Shown: piece after piece, positions 45,435 to 54,291 of the stretch
How the letters are laid out: each line of letters begins with the position of its first letter
Position numbering within the stretch: the first letter of the stretch is position 1
Source: Salmonella enterica subsp. enterica serovar Typhimurium str. LT2
GTDB taxonomy: Bacteria > Pseudomonadota > Gammaproteobacteria > Enterobacterales > Enterobacteriaceae
DNA length: 64,000 bases
NCBI RefSeq assembly: GCF_000006945.2
Contig: NC_003197.2
Span: forward strand, 3,782,001 to 3,846,000
Reading direction: 5' to 3'
The notes under the pieces: generated by a model
Database searches by the model: none
What the model was told of the DNA's origin: nothing
The model's input: only the letters and a program-made list of their open reading frames with translations
Program-made: the position numbers and the translations under genes

Positions 45435-45460
45435 GATTGTCTGTATTAACGAAAATTCGA

Positions 45461-45985
45461 TTATTCGTAGGACAGGTTGAAGTCCACTTCTGCGTTACCG
45501 TAACCAGTGGTTACAGTATCTTTTGTTGCAACGTAGTTAGCGGTGTAGTACAGCACGGTCTGACCAGCAGCCAACGTAGTGGTGGATTTACCGGTGTTCA
45601 TTTCAACAAGCTTGTTAGCGTTGTCGTAGATACCGATGCCCACGCCAGTTGCCGCACCTGCTTCAGTGTTAACAGAAACCAGTGTCGCATCGTCTGTATC
45701 ACCAACGCCATTGAAGCTTACGTTAACTTTGGTATTAGAGGTGATGTCACAGTCTTCCAGTTTGATCTGGAAAGGCTTAGAAGAAGACTTGTCGCCAATG
45801 GCTTTGAAGATATTTTTCTTAACCTGACCCAGCACAACTTCCTGGTTCTGGGAGTCAGTAGAAACGACGCATGGCGCGTCAACGATTTCACCGGTGAATT
45901 TAATGGTGCCGTCACCAGATTCAGCAGCGAAAGCAGAAGTGGAAACTACAGCGAGAGCAGACAGAGCAAAAACAACCTTTTTCAT
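45461..45985 (-). CDS. lpfA: LpfA, major subunit of long polar fimbriae
   Basis: A 174-residue type-1-like pilin. Signal peptide MKKVVFALSALAVVSTSAFA, disulfide Cys in DAPCVVS and LEDCDI, and the C-terminal beta-zipper NAEVDFNLSYE. It polymerises into the fimbrial shaft. I chose the second ATG (45985), because GGAG lies six bases before it and overlaps the first ATG at 45997, which would add four residues. First gene of lpfABCDE. In S. Typhimurium lpf is phase-variable; no invertible repeat was seen here. Confidence 0.94.
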   Translation of the reverse strand: MKKVVFALSALAVVSTSAFAAESGDGTIKFTGEIVDAPCVVSTDSQNQEVVLGQVKKNIFKAIGDKSSSKPFQIKLEDCDITSNTKVNVSFNGVGDTDDATLVSVNTEAGAATGVGIGIYDNANKLVEMNTGKSTTTLAAGQTVLYYTANYVATKDTVTTGYGNAEVDFNLSYE

Positions 45986-46007
45986 TAAAAACTCCATTTA
46001 TGACGGT

Positions 46008-46300
46008 AGATAACAGAACGCATCCTTAGGATTATCTGCATTCTGTGAGGAAATGGAGTGTATAGAGGTGGGTATTGGATACTATAATTAGTATATATAA
46101 AAATAATTGTTAGTTAATCTTAAAAAGAATAGAAATCAATATATTACAAATGGAATGTACATAAATGTAATTTTTTATTAAGAATAAATTAATATAATTA
46201 ATATATTATTTCTTCCTATTCATAAATAAGTTAAATGTCTTCCTTATTTATTAGACGTTTTTTTAACTACAATTGATTAGGTATTTGTGCTAAATAAAAA
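46008..46300. other. AT-rich region upstream of lpfA
   Basis: About 300 bases, markedly richer in A/T than the flanks (for example runs of TATATAAAAATAATTG). It must contain the lpfA promoter. Its make-up fits a target for H-NS silencing of acquired DNA; this is inference. No gene seen. Confidence 0.65.
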
Positions 46301-46344
46301 AAAGGGCACCAAATGGGTGCGCTGTACGCTTGGTGTTGCATGTG

Positions 46345-46480
46345 TTACGCAGACGCTTCGCTAACCCCCTCCCGCTGCGGCTGGCGAATAGTGGTGGAAA
46401 GTGCCAGCGAGATAATTAACAGCGCAAAGATAACGCAGAAGGTTAGCACCCTACTTCCGCCACAAGAGCTGTTATCACTG
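46345..46480 (-). pseudogene. yhjX: C-terminal remnant of yhjX (MFS transporter)
   Basis: On the minus strand a frame ending at TAA 46345 reads TFCVIFALLIISLALSTTIR followed by QPQREGVSEASA. This is the last transmembrane helix and tail of YhjX (E. coli: TFYVIFALLILSLALSTTIR). About 30-40 codons survive; the rest of the roughly 400-codon gene is missing between here and yhjY. In E. coli the order is eptB-yhjX-yhjY, the same place. Confidence 0.85.
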
Positions 46481-46502
46481 CGTTTCGATTATAATTTTTA
46501 AG

Positions 46503-47207
46503 TTAAAACCTGGCGCTCACCCCCAAGGTATACAAATAATCGCTATCCGTAGCGCTATTTTCCGCCTGGGAAAACGCCGCATACGCCGCCAGGTGCGGGT
46601 TAAGTAACACGTCCGCGCCTACGGTGACATCCAGCCAGTTTCCCGCCTGATTTCCTGCGGTCATACGACTCAACCCGGACTGCGCTTTCCAGATATTCTC
46701 CCCAAACTGTTGGTTATAGCTGATTTGCGCCCAGGGACGGACATCGCCGAACTGCGAGTTTACCCGCCAGCCTAACGTACTGACGCTGGCGTGCCATAAC
46801 GGATCGGTAAACGCTAATGTCGTCGCGCTATCGCCATATTCGTTATACATTGATGACGTCGAACCGTCGTAATGCAGCGCCGCGACCGGCCCAGTGGTCA
46901 CGCGTCGGGAAAGCGGAAAATTCCAGCCCATACTGATACCGCTGGTCGCATCAAGCGGGGTTTCATCCGCCAGGCTAAGCACCGGCCCCACCGTATTTTG
47001 CGTAGACTGAATACGTTCGGCCAGTATGTCGTTGTAATTCGGTTGGTGATCGCTGTCCCAGGTATAGCGTTCCGTCGTATGCCCCGGAGCCGCTTCAGCG
47101 ATATATTCTTGTTGCCAGGCATATGTGGTATTGATAAAAAACGAGCAGGCCATAAGGCCCGCCAGACAACGCAATGTCCGGCGACCACGGCGTTTTCTTA
47201 CAATCAT
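46503..47207 (-). CDS. yhjY: YhjY, autotransporter beta-domain-like outer-membrane protein
   Basis: A 234-residue protein with a signal-like N-terminus (basic RKRRGRRTLR, then LAGLMACSFFINTTYAW) and the rest made of alternating strands ending in LYTLGVSARF, a beta-barrel C-terminal signature with terminal Phe. It resembles the barrel of lipase-type autotransporters without a passenger. ATG at 47207 with GGAG nine bases upstream; a TTG one codon earlier is less likely. Function unknown. Confidence 0.88.
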   Translation of the reverse strand: MIVRKRRGRRTLRCLAGLMACSFFINTTYAWQQEYIAEAAPGHTTERYTWDSDHQPNYNDILAERIQSTQNTVGPVLSLADETPLDATSGISMGWNFPLSRRVTTGPVAALHYDGSTSSMYNEYGDSATTLAFTDPLWHASVSTLGWRVNSQFGDVRPWAQISYNQQFGENIWKAQSGLSRMTAGNQAGNWLDVTVGADVLLNPHLAAYAAFSQAENSATDSDYLYTLGVSARF

Positions 47208-47363
47208 CAACGCGACTCCAGAGTAGAGCCGAATTCGGCGATATTATTGTCATTGAATGAAGGATGTCGGGCATCAGCCCTGTATTAACTATTGTCCTTT
47301 TAGCGGGCCCGTCAAGGCGGGTTGAAGGAAATTTTCGCGGTAACCACAATAACGAGGAAGTCT

Positions 47364-47945
47364 ATGCAGCGTTGCGACTGGGTCAGCCAGGACCCCCTTT
47401 ATATTGCCTATCATGATAACGAGTGGGGCGTACCGGAAACTGACAGCAGAAAGCTGTTTGAAATGATCTGTCTTGAAGGTCAACAGGCCGGTTTATCCTG
47501 GATCACCGTGCTTAAAAAGAGGGAGAACTACCGCGCCTGTTTTCATCAGTTTGATCCGGTACGCATCGCAGCTATGCAGGAGGAGGATGTCGAACACCTG
47601 CTGCAGAACACGGGCATCATACGACATCGCGGTAAAATTCAGGCCATTATCAGTAACGCCCGCGCCTGGCTTGCGATGGAGCAAAACGGCGAGTCTTTCG
47701 CCGATTTTGTCTGGTCATTCGTTGATGGCCAGCCGCAGATCACCCAGGCGGCCAGCCTGGATGAGATCCCTACCTCAACACCTGCGTCCGATGCGCTTGC
47801 TAAGGCATTGAAAAAACGCGGTTTCAAGTTTGTCGGTACGACTATCTGTTACTCCTTTATGCAGGCGTGCGGACTGGTCAATGACCATATTACCGGCTGT
47901 TTTTGCCATCCGGGAGAAAAACATGATTCGCAAATCCCAGAGTGA
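47364..47945 (+). CDS. tag: Tag, 3-methyladenine DNA glycosylase I
   Basis: A 193-residue base-excision repair enzyme that removes 3-methyladenine from DNA. It has the zinc-binding residues of Tag (N-terminal Cys in MQRCDW, His in YHDNEWG, and the C-terminal HITGCFCHPG) and the aromatic/Glu pocket region LSWITVLKKRENYR. I chose the ATG at 47364 with GAGG seven bases upstream, matching the E. coli start; the frame is open 14 codons further. The C-terminal part overlaps the yiaC start by 23 bases. Divergent from yhjY. Confidence 0.96.
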   Translation: MQRCDWVSQDPLYIAYHDNEWGVPETDSRKLFEMICLEGQQAGLSWITVLKKRENYRACFHQFDPVRIAAMQEEDVEHLLQNTGIIRHRGKIQAIISNARAWLAMEQNGESFADFVWSFVDGQPQITQAASLDEIPTSTPASDALAKALKKRGFKFVGTTICYSFMQACGLVNDHITGCFCHPGEKHDSQIPE

Positions 47946-48363
47946 AGACATGGCGTCTATTCTGGCGCTGTGGATGAAAAGTACCATTTATGCCCATCCC
48001 TTTATCGAAGAACGTTACTGGCACGAGAGCGAAGCAATTGTACGCGACGTCTATTTACCCGCCGCGCAAACCTGGGTATGGGAGGAAAATGGACAACTGA
48101 AAGGCTTCGTCAGCGTACTGGAAGCCCGTTTTGTCGGGGCGCTGTTTGTCGCCCCCGACGCGTTAAGACACGGCATTGGCAAAGCGCTTCTGGAATATGT
48201 CCAGCAACGTTTTCCTCTGCTGAGCCTTGAGGTTTACCAGAAAAATCAATCCGCCGTAAACTTCTACCATGCGCTTGGTTTTCGTATTGAAGATAGCGCC
48301 TGGCAGGAGGATACCGCCCACCCCACCTGGATTATGAGTTGGCAGGCGGATCAAACGCCGTAA
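47923..48363 (+). CDS. yiaC: YiaC, GNAT-family lysine acetyltransferase
   Basis: A 146-residue GCN5-type N-acetyltransferase, same length as in E. coli. The acetyl-CoA site is in VAPDALRHGIGKALLEYVQ (R/QxxGxG/A as RHGIGKA, about 75-90) and the C-terminal motif is LEVYQKNQSAVNFYHALGF. YiaC is known as a protein lysine acetyltransferase in E. coli. Start ATG within the end of tag, with GGAG six bases upstream. The 3' end overlaps the end of bisC on the other strand by 32 bases. Confidence 0.94.
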   Translation: MIRKSQSEDMASILALWMKSTIYAHPFIEERYWHESEAIVRDVYLPAAQTWVWEENGQLKGFVSVLEARFVGALFVAPDALRHGIGKALLEYVQQRFPLLSLEVYQKNQSAVNFYHALGFRIEDSAWQEDTAHPTWIMSWQADQTP

Positions 48364-50665
48364 GCGGTAGCGCCGGGCCGGTATATTTCTCAAACCAGAC
48401 CAGCGCGGTGTTGCCCGCACAACCGTTCCCCAGCCGGGAACTGGGAAGATCTTTTGTCAGGACGTTTACCGCACCGTTTTTGCATATGCCGCCTGCGGTA
48501 GGTTCAGGGTCCGGCCATGCGCCTTCGTGAATACAGATCACGCCAGGCCGAATTCCGTCGGTAACGACCGCGCCCGCCAGAACCTGCCCGCGATGATTCC
48601 AGACGCGTACCGTATCGCCATCGACGATTCCGCGCGTTGTCGCATCCTGCGGATGAATCGTCACCGGTTCGCGTCCGGCCACCGCATACCGCTCCCGTAA
48701 CGAACTGTAGTTAAGCTGGCTATGCAGACGGTGCGCCGGATGCGCGGAAAGTAGCTGAACCTGCCCCGCATCGGCGTTCCCGTGCCACTCATCCGGCGCC
48801 AGCCACATCGGATGACCGGGACAATCCGCATAACCATAGCTGGCAATGCGCGCAGAATAGATTTCGATTTTGCCGCTGGCCGTTTTTAGCGGATGGTTAT
48901 CAGGATCGCGGCGAAAATCCGCGAAGCGCACAAACTGCGCGTTGGCGGGATTTTCCGGCATCTCCAGTAAACGGTTAGCCTGCCAGAATGCGGCAAACGG
49001 CGGCAGCGTCACCCCCTGGCTGGCGCCACGCTGGGCGGCAATATTGTAGAAAGTCTCCAGCCACGCCAGCTCGCTTTTTCCTTCGGTGAACCGAGCGTAA
49101 CCGCCGGCTTCCCACCGTTCGCTCAGTTCAGCAAAAACGTCAAAATCATTCCGCGCCTCCCACCGGGGCGACACGACCTGCTTCATCGGCGCCAAATGCT
49201 GATTGCTATAGTCGCCGGTCATGGTTAAATCGTTACGCTCATAGCTAGTGGTCGCAGGCAGAACAATATCCGCGTGTTTCGCGGCGGCCGTCCAGAAACA
49301 TTCCGAGATAACGACCAGTTCCGGTTTTTGCCACGCGCGAATCAGACGGTTGGTATCCTGATGATGGGTAAAGTTCGCGCCGCCCGCCCACCAGATAAAA
49401 CGAATATCCGGGAAGCGGCGATCCATCCCATTGTGTTGGTAAAACCCACCGGGGTTTTCCAGCGCCTCGACAATACGCGCCACCGGTATTTTATCTACCG
49501 CATCGACCCCGCCAGGGATGCTTCCCTGCATCGAGGCTAACACGGCGGCGCGGCGCGTCGGGTTTCCGCCGTTAGCAAAATGATAAGAAAAACCAAACCC
49601 GCCGCCAGGCGTACCAATTTGCCCCAGCATTGCGGCCAGCGTAACGATCATCCAGTGCTTTTGCTCGCCGAACTGCTGACGCTGCATTCCCCAGCCAGCC
49701 ATCAACATGGTGGTGTTATGATGAAATATTTCTGCCAGTTCGCGGATTTTCACCGCAGAAACGCCGCAAATTTCCGCCGCCCATTCCGCTGTTTTGGCCG
49801 TACCGTCGGTCGTGCCCAAAAGATAGTCGGCGAAGCGGTCATAACCCGTTGTGCAGCGGGCAAGGAACGCTTCATCCTGCCAACCGTTTTCCACCAGCGT
49901 ATGGGCGATCCCCAACATTAACGCCACATCGGTGCCCATATGCGGGGCGATCCACTCCATCTTATCGCCAAAAAAGTCGACGCTTTCCGATCGCATCGGA
50001 TCGATGCAGATCAGGCGCTTGCCGCTTTGTCGCAACGCCGCAAAATAGTCGAGCCCCTGTTCATCCGAGGCATTCCAGGCAATTTTCAGAGTATTCAGCG
50101 GGTTCGCGCTCCAGAGCACCACCACCTCGCTGTGTTCCAGCACCACCGGCCAGCTAGTCTGCTGCTGGTAAACCTCGTTGCCACCCACCACATAAGGCAT
50201 GATAGCCTGCGCCGCGCCGGTGGAATAATCGCCAAGATGGCCGGTATACCCTCCCGCCAGCGCCATGTAACGCTGCAATAGTGTAGCCGCTTTATGCAAT
50301 ACGCCGTTCGAACGCCAACCGTAGGAGCCGGCGAAGATGGACGATGGCCCATAACTTTCGCGAATACGTTTGTGCTGAGCGTGGATCAGATCCAGCGCGT
50401 CATCCCAACTTACGCGAACAAACTCATCCTGCCCGCGTATGCCTTGCGGCTTATCGGGAGAAGCCAGGAACCCTTTACGCACCATCGGGAAGCGAACCCG
50501 CGTTTTACTGTGCACCTGGTCATGCACAACGGTTTGCAGGGAGTTTTGGTGTGCCGTCGGGAGTTCGCCATACGAGGCAAAAATGCGTTCTCCGTCGGTT
50601 TCAACGCGGACTGGCCCCCAGTGTGCGGCGGTCAATACCGAGTGACGCGATGGTGCGTGGGTCAA
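48332..50665 (-). CDS. bisC: BisC, biotin/methionine sulfoxide reductase (molybdopterin)
   Basis: A 777-residue molybdopterin oxidoreductase of the DMSO/TMAO reductase class that reduces biotin sulfoxide and free methionine S-oxide. The Mo-ligand Ser is in GHLGDYSTGAAQ (about 150-161). Other family segments are FAGSYGWRSNG, WSANPLNTLKIAW, IDPMRSE and GWGMQRQQFGEQ. There is no twin-Arg leader, so it is cytosolic, unlike TorA/BisC-like periplasmic enzymes. The start MTHAPSRHSVLTAAHWG fits the family. Confidence 0.96.
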   Translation of the reverse strand: MTHAPSRHSVLTAAHWGPVRVETDGERIFASYGELPTAHQNSLQTVVHDQVHSKTRVRFPMVRKGFLASPDKPQGIRGQDEFVRVSWDDALDLIHAQHKRIRESYGPSSIFAGSYGWRSNGVLHKAATLLQRYMALAGGYTGHLGDYSTGAAQAIMPYVVGGNEVYQQQTSWPVVLEHSEVVVLWSANPLNTLKIAWNASDEQGLDYFAALRQSGKRLICIDPMRSESVDFFGDKMEWIAPHMGTDVALMLGIAHTLVENGWQDEAFLARCTTGYDRFADYLLGTTDGTAKTAEWAAEICGVSAVKIRELAEIFHHNTTMLMAGWGMQRQQFGEQKHWMIVTLAAMLGQIGTPGGGFGFSYHFANGGNPTRRAAVLASMQGSIPGGVDAVDKIPVARIVEALENPGGFYQHNGMDRRFPDIRFIWWAGGANFTHHQDTNRLIRAWQKPELVVISECFWTAAAKHADIVLPATTSYERNDLTMTGDYSNQHLAPMKQVVSPRWEARNDFDVFAELSERWEAGGYARFTEGKSELAWLETFYNIAAQRGASQGVTLPPFAAFWQANRLLEMPENPANAQFVRFADFRRDPDNHPLKTASGKIEIYSARIASYGYADCPGHPMWLAPDEWHGNADAGQVQLLSAHPAHRLHSQLNYSSLRERYAVAGREPVTIHPQDATTRGIVDGDTVRVWNHRGQVLAGAVVTDGIRPGVICIHEGAWPDPEPTAGGICKNGAVNVLTKDLPSSRLGNGCAGNTALVWFEKYTGPALPLTAFDPPANS

Positions 50666-50817
50666 TGTTCGCTCCTGAATTATTGGGATTATTTATTTTG
50701 CCGATCAATGTTACTTACAAATTTCAGAGTTTTCCCTGGAATTTTCTTCATGTGCAGACGTCATAATCAACCGCCACGGTCGCTGTGGTAAAAATAAAAA
50801 AGTGATAAGGATTTAAG

Positions 50818-51480
50818 ATGAAAAAACGTGTATTTGTGATTGCTGCCATCGTGAGCGGCGCCCTGGCAGTATCTGGCTGCACAACAAACCCTTACACCGG
50901 CGAACGCGAAGCAGGTAAATCCGGCATTGGCGCGGGTATTGGATCGCTGGTCGGCGCAGGCATCGGCGCACTCTCCTCCTCCAAAAAAGATCGCGGTAAA
51001 GGCGCGCTGATTGGCGCGGCGGCTGGCGCGGCGCTGGGCGGCGGCGTGGGTTACTACATGGACGTACAGGAAGCGAAACTGCGTGACAAAATGCGGGGCA
51101 CAGGCGTTAGCGTGACGCGAAGCGGCGATAATATCATTCTGAATATGCCGAATAATGTCACCTTCGACAGCAGCAGCGCGACGCTGAAACCGGCAGGCGC
51201 TAACACGCTGACCGGCGTGGCGATGGTGCTGAAAGAGTATCCCAAGACCGCCGTCAATGTGGTGGGCTACACCGACAGCACCGGTAGCCACGATCTGAAT
51301 ATGCGTCTGTCGCAACAGCGTGCTGACTCCGTCGCCAGTTCGCTGATCACCCAGGGCGTTGACGCCAGCCGTATCCGTACCAGCGGAATGGGTCCGGCGA
51401 ACCCGATCGCCAGCAACAGTACGGCAGAAGGTAAAGCGCAAAACCGCCGCGTCGAAATTACCTTGAGTCCATTGCAGTAA
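50818..51480 (+). CDS. yiaD: YiaD, OmpA-domain outer-membrane lipoprotein
   Basis: A 220-residue lipoprotein. The signal peptide ends in the lipobox LAVSGC (Cys21). It is followed by a glycine-zipper region (GIGAGIGSLVGAGIGAL and GALIGAAAGAALGGGVGYY) and a C-terminal OmpA-like peptidoglycan-binding domain (TFDSSSATLKPAG, GYTDSTGSHDLNMRLSQQRA, NRRVEITLSP). It probably links the outer membrane to peptidoglycan; in E. coli overexpression suppresses a bamD defect. Ribosome site AAGGA lies seven bases before the ATG. Confidence 0.95.
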   Translation: MKKRVFVIAAIVSGALAVSGCTTNPYTGEREAGKSGIGAGIGSLVGAGIGALSSSKKDRGKGALIGAAAGAALGGGVGYYMDVQEAKLRDKMRGTGVSVTRSGDNIILNMPNNVTFDSSSATLKPAGANTLTGVAMVLKEYPKTAVNVVGYTDSTGSHDLNMRLSQQRADSVASSLITQGVDASRIRTSGMGPANPIASNSTAEGKAQNRRVEITLSPLQ

Positions 51481-51488
51481 ACTACCGT

Positions 51489-51520
51489 ACCGGGTAAGGC
51501 GGCATGCTTTACCCGGCCTG
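51489..51520. repeat. REP-like hairpin after yiaD
   Basis: CCGGGTAAGGC and GCTTTACCCGG, a short REP-type stem-loop just behind the yiaD stop, possibly the transcript end. Confidence 0.7.
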
Positions 51521-51698
51521 CATTATTCCCTCGCCAGACCGGATACACCTCGCATTATTCGGTATTCATTCACCATTTACCACGATACGGCTGCCGACAA
51601 CGGGAAAATCGGCTGGTCGATTATTGCTAAGCGGGTTAATAATAAGCCTGTTCCGGTTGGCGCATGCCGCGCTTACCTTTTGATTTACGGAGAGTCGC

Positions 51699-52673
51699 AT
51701 GAAGCCGTCCATCATTCTCTACAAAACCCTGCCTGATGATTTGCTGCATCGCCTGGAGGCGCATTTTACCGTCACCCAGGTACCGAACCTGCATCCGGAA
51801 ACGGTAGCGCAACACGCGCAGGCATTTGCCAGCGCGCAAGGCCTTCTGGGCGCCAGCGAAACCGTTAACCGCGCGCTGCTGGAAAAAATGCCGGCGCTAC
51901 GCGCGGCGTCAACCATCTCGGTGGGATACGATAATGTCGAGGTGGACGCCCTTACTGCCCGCAAAATAGTCCTGATGCACACGCCTGCCGTTTTGACGGA
52001 AACCGTTGCCGATACGGTGATGGCATTGATGCTGGCCACTGCCCGCCGCGTGGTGGACGTCGCAGAACGGGTTAAGGCGGGTGAATGGACAGAAAGCATT
52101 GGCCCGGCGTGGTTTGGCGTCGATGTCCATCACAAAACGCTCGGTATCGTTGGGATGGGGCGTATCGGGATGGCGCTGGCGCAGCGAGCGCACTTTGGGT
52201 TTACCATGCCGGTTCTCTATCACGCCCGTCGGCGGCATCAGGAGGCGGAAGACCGGTTTAACGCCCGCTACTGCGATCTGGATACGTTGTTGCAGGAGGC
52301 TGATTTTGTCTGCGTGATCCTGCCGCTAACGGCAGAAACGCGACATCTGTTTGGCGCAACACAGTTTGCCAGAATGAAATCGTCCGCCATTTTTATTAAT
52401 GCCGGACGCGGCCCGGTGGTCGATGAAAACGCGCTGATTGCCGCGCTGCAAAACGGTGAAATATATGCGGCAGGTCTAGATGTCTTTGAACAGGAACCGC
52501 TATCTGTGGATTCGCCCCTGCTGAACATGTCTAATGTCGTCGCGGTGCCGCATATTGGCTCGGCAACGCATGAGACGCGCTACAACATGATGGCCTGTGC
52601 GGTGGATAATTTGATTGATGCGCTGCAGGGAAAAATAGAGAAGAACTGCGTCAATCCGCAAGCGGCGGGATAA
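51699..52673 (+). CDS. ghrB: GhrB, glyoxylate/hydroxypyruvate/2-ketogluconate reductase
   Basis: A 324-residue D-2-hydroxyacid dehydrogenase that uses NADPH to reduce glyoxylate, hydroxypyruvate and 2-ketogluconate. The Rossmann fingerprint is LGIVGMGRIGMALAQRA (about 148-164). Catalytic residues lie in NAGRGPVVDE (Arg), DVFEQEPL (Glu) and PHIGSATHE (His). The start is preceded by ACGGAG at good spacing. Stand-alone gene with a REP behind. Confidence 0.95.
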   Translation: MKPSIILYKTLPDDLLHRLEAHFTVTQVPNLHPETVAQHAQAFASAQGLLGASETVNRALLEKMPALRAASTISVGYDNVEVDALTARKIVLMHTPAVLTETVADTVMALMLATARRVVDVAERVKAGEWTESIGPAWFGVDVHHKTLGIVGMGRIGMALAQRAHFGFTMPVLYHARRRHQEAEDRFNARYCDLDTLLQEADFVCVILPLTAETRHLFGATQFARMKSSAIFINAGRGPVVDENALIAALQNGEIYAAGLDVFEQEPLSVDSPLLNMSNVVAVPHIGSATHETRYNMMACAVDNLIDALQGKIEKNCVNPQAAG

Positions 52674-52680
52674 CGCTACA

Positions 52681-52713
52681 GGCCCGATAAGCGCTGGCTT
52701 GCGCTTATCGGGC
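52681..52713. repeat. REP-like hairpin between ghrB and yiaF
   Basis: GCCCGATAAGCGC and GCGCTTATCGGGC form a perfect long stem around TGGCTT, shared by the two convergent genes and able to act as a bidirectional terminator. Confidence 0.8.
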
Positions 52714-52722
52714 AGACTGTCA

Positions 52723-53433
52723 TTACTGGGTCGCGTTTACCGCCGCCGTCCAGGCCTGATTAAACGCCTGATGCTGCGAGGCCAACGGCCCAATCAACGC
52801 ATTATATTGGCTGGCCTGCTGTGAGGTCGGGAACTGAATGCCGTTCGCGACAAAGCTCACCTGCTCGCCCTGTTGCGCAATATAATCGCCCACTTGTACC
52901 AACTGCTGCGTAAAGATCTGCGCCGCCGGGATCAGCGGCTGCAAAGCATCTGCCGGCACGGTGACTACTTTTTTGTAGACCTGATCAAACACAGGTTTCA
53001 GGTCATCGGCCTGCTTTAACGCGCCATGCGCGGCATCAGCCTGCAGTTTTGCATTCTGCAACTGTTGCGCCAGCACGCCTAACGAACCATTTGCCTGCCG
53101 CAGCGGCTCGCGTTGCGTCATATAATCCTGCGGAACGCGGATGGCGTTAACGCTATCGACCACCGGGCGCAGACCGGAATCCATCGCCTGGTTTACCTGC
53201 TGCGAGTAGCCATACAGTATCGCGTAATCAGACACGAACGGACCAAACTGTTTTTTCTGATCGGCCGTCAGCGTTGGTAAACGCTCTCCGCTACGCATTG
53301 CTGTATTCTGCAGGAAATCGACAAACGCTTTGCGCTGATCGCCTTCTTTATCAAAACACCCGCTCAGGCTAAACACCATTAATAACGCCACAACAGGCGC
53401 AAACCAGCGAGAGCAGGACTTACCTGTCGCCAT
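52723..53433 (-). CDS. yiaF: YiaF, DUF3053 lipoprotein
   Basis: A 236-residue lipoprotein: the signal peptide ends in LLMVFSLSGC (Cys26), the rest is helical and rich in Gln (QQLQNAKLQADAAHG, TQQLVQVGDYIAQQGEQ), probably a coiled-coil-like bundle. The start ATG at 53433 has AGGAG nine bases upstream and equals the E. coli length. The frame stays open 46 codons further but lacks a signal there. Function unknown (DUF3053). Confidence 0.92.
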   Translation of the reverse strand: MATGKSCSRWFAPVVALLMVFSLSGCFDKEGDQRKAFVDFLQNTAMRSGERLPTLTADQKKQFGPFVSDYAILYGYSQQVNQAMDSGLRPVVDSVNAIRVPQDYMTQREPLRQANGSLGVLAQQLQNAKLQADAAHGALKQADDLKPVFDQVYKKVVTVPADALQPLIPAAQIFTQQLVQVGDYIAQQGEQVSFVANGIQFPTSQQASQYNALIGPLASQHQAFNQAWTAAVNATQ

Positions 53434-53871
53434 TGTTAATACTCCTTTCACCCAAAAATGCGCACAACGACACCTGCGTGCCTGACGGCTTACAAGGATA
53501 GTCCAGGTCAGGCTTGCAGGATACCCTTTCCACGCGATCTTGTAGCGGAAAATTATGTTTATCTGCATCAATGCTTAATTTGTTATTTTATTGTTAATTT
53601 TTGACCTGACACTGCGATAAAAAACGCGGCAAGAAAGCTTTCCAGCGGGGAGTGTAATATTTTTTTAATCTTTACAATTATTTTCTGAAAGACGGATATA
53701 CCTTCCTGGATCAAATTGTTAGCGTCCTAAAAGTCGCGTAGCGTAAGGCATCGAAACGAATCGATAGCGCTTCCTGGCGGCGCGTCGCCCCCCACCCGCA
53801 AGTTTCCCGACTATTCTTAAGAGGCTTCGATGCATTTCACGATCCCGCTGTGTGATTTACAGGAGTTCTCA
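53434..53871. other. Intergenic region between divergent yiaF and yiaG
   Basis: 438 bases, AT-rich in the middle, with no coding frame apart from those overlapping the genes. It holds the yiaF promoter on one side and a possible sigma-S type -10 for yiaG at 53811-53820 (CTATTCTTAA). Confidence 0.55.
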
Positions 53872-54162
53872 ATGGAATATAAAGATCCGATGTTTGAGCT
53901 GCTGAGCAGCCTGGAACAAATTGTTTTTAAAGATGAAACGCGAAAGATCACCCTGACGCAAAAACCCAATCCTTTTACCGAATTTGAACAGTTACGGAGA
54001 GGAACGGGACTAAAAACAGATGAATTCGCCAGAGCGCTGGGCGTAACGGTTGCCATGGTTCAGGAATGGGAATCGAAACGCGAAAAACCCACGCCAGCAG
54101 AGCTTAAATTAATGCGCCTGATACAGGCGAACCCACGCTTAAGTAAGCAATTGATGGAGTAA
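53872..54162 (+). CDS. yiaG: YiaG, HTH (Xre/HigA-like) transcription regulator
   Basis: A 96-residue DNA-binding protein. The helix-turn-helix is in the C-terminal half (about 43-75: LRRGTGLKTDEFARALGVTVAMVQEWESKREKP split here as recognition helix VAMVQEWES). It resembles MqsA/HigA-type antitoxin domains, but no toxin gene lies next to it. The start ATG is chosen with AGGAG seven bases upstream; this equals the E. coli length. A hairpin terminator follows. Role unknown; stationary-phase expression is inferred from the promoter only. Confidence 0.9.
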   Translation: MEYKDPMFELLSSLEQIVFKDETRKITLTQKPNPFTEFEQLRRGTGLKTDEFARALGVTVAMVQEWESKREKPTPAELKLMRLIQANPRLSKQLME

Positions 54163-54183
54163 TTTTTACCCCTTTCTGTTTTT

Positions 54184-54210
54184 AACGGTCCTGCGTAAGG
54201 ACCGTTTTCC
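54184..54210 (+). terminator. Terminator of yiaG
   Basis: AACGGTCC, TGCGTAA loop, GGACCGTT, then TTCC. A standard intrinsic terminator shape with a short T-run. Confidence 0.8.
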
Positions 54211-54291
54211 CCGCCCGATTACTGGCCTGGAGAAATAAAGTAAAATAAAAGTTGCATCGCCCGCCATTACATGAGTTAATGTGCTCAACGG

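Noticed and set aside
46313..46501. A 62-codon frame on the plus strand
   Set aside because: The opposite strand carries the yhjX remnant with clear homology; the plus frame is its shadow.
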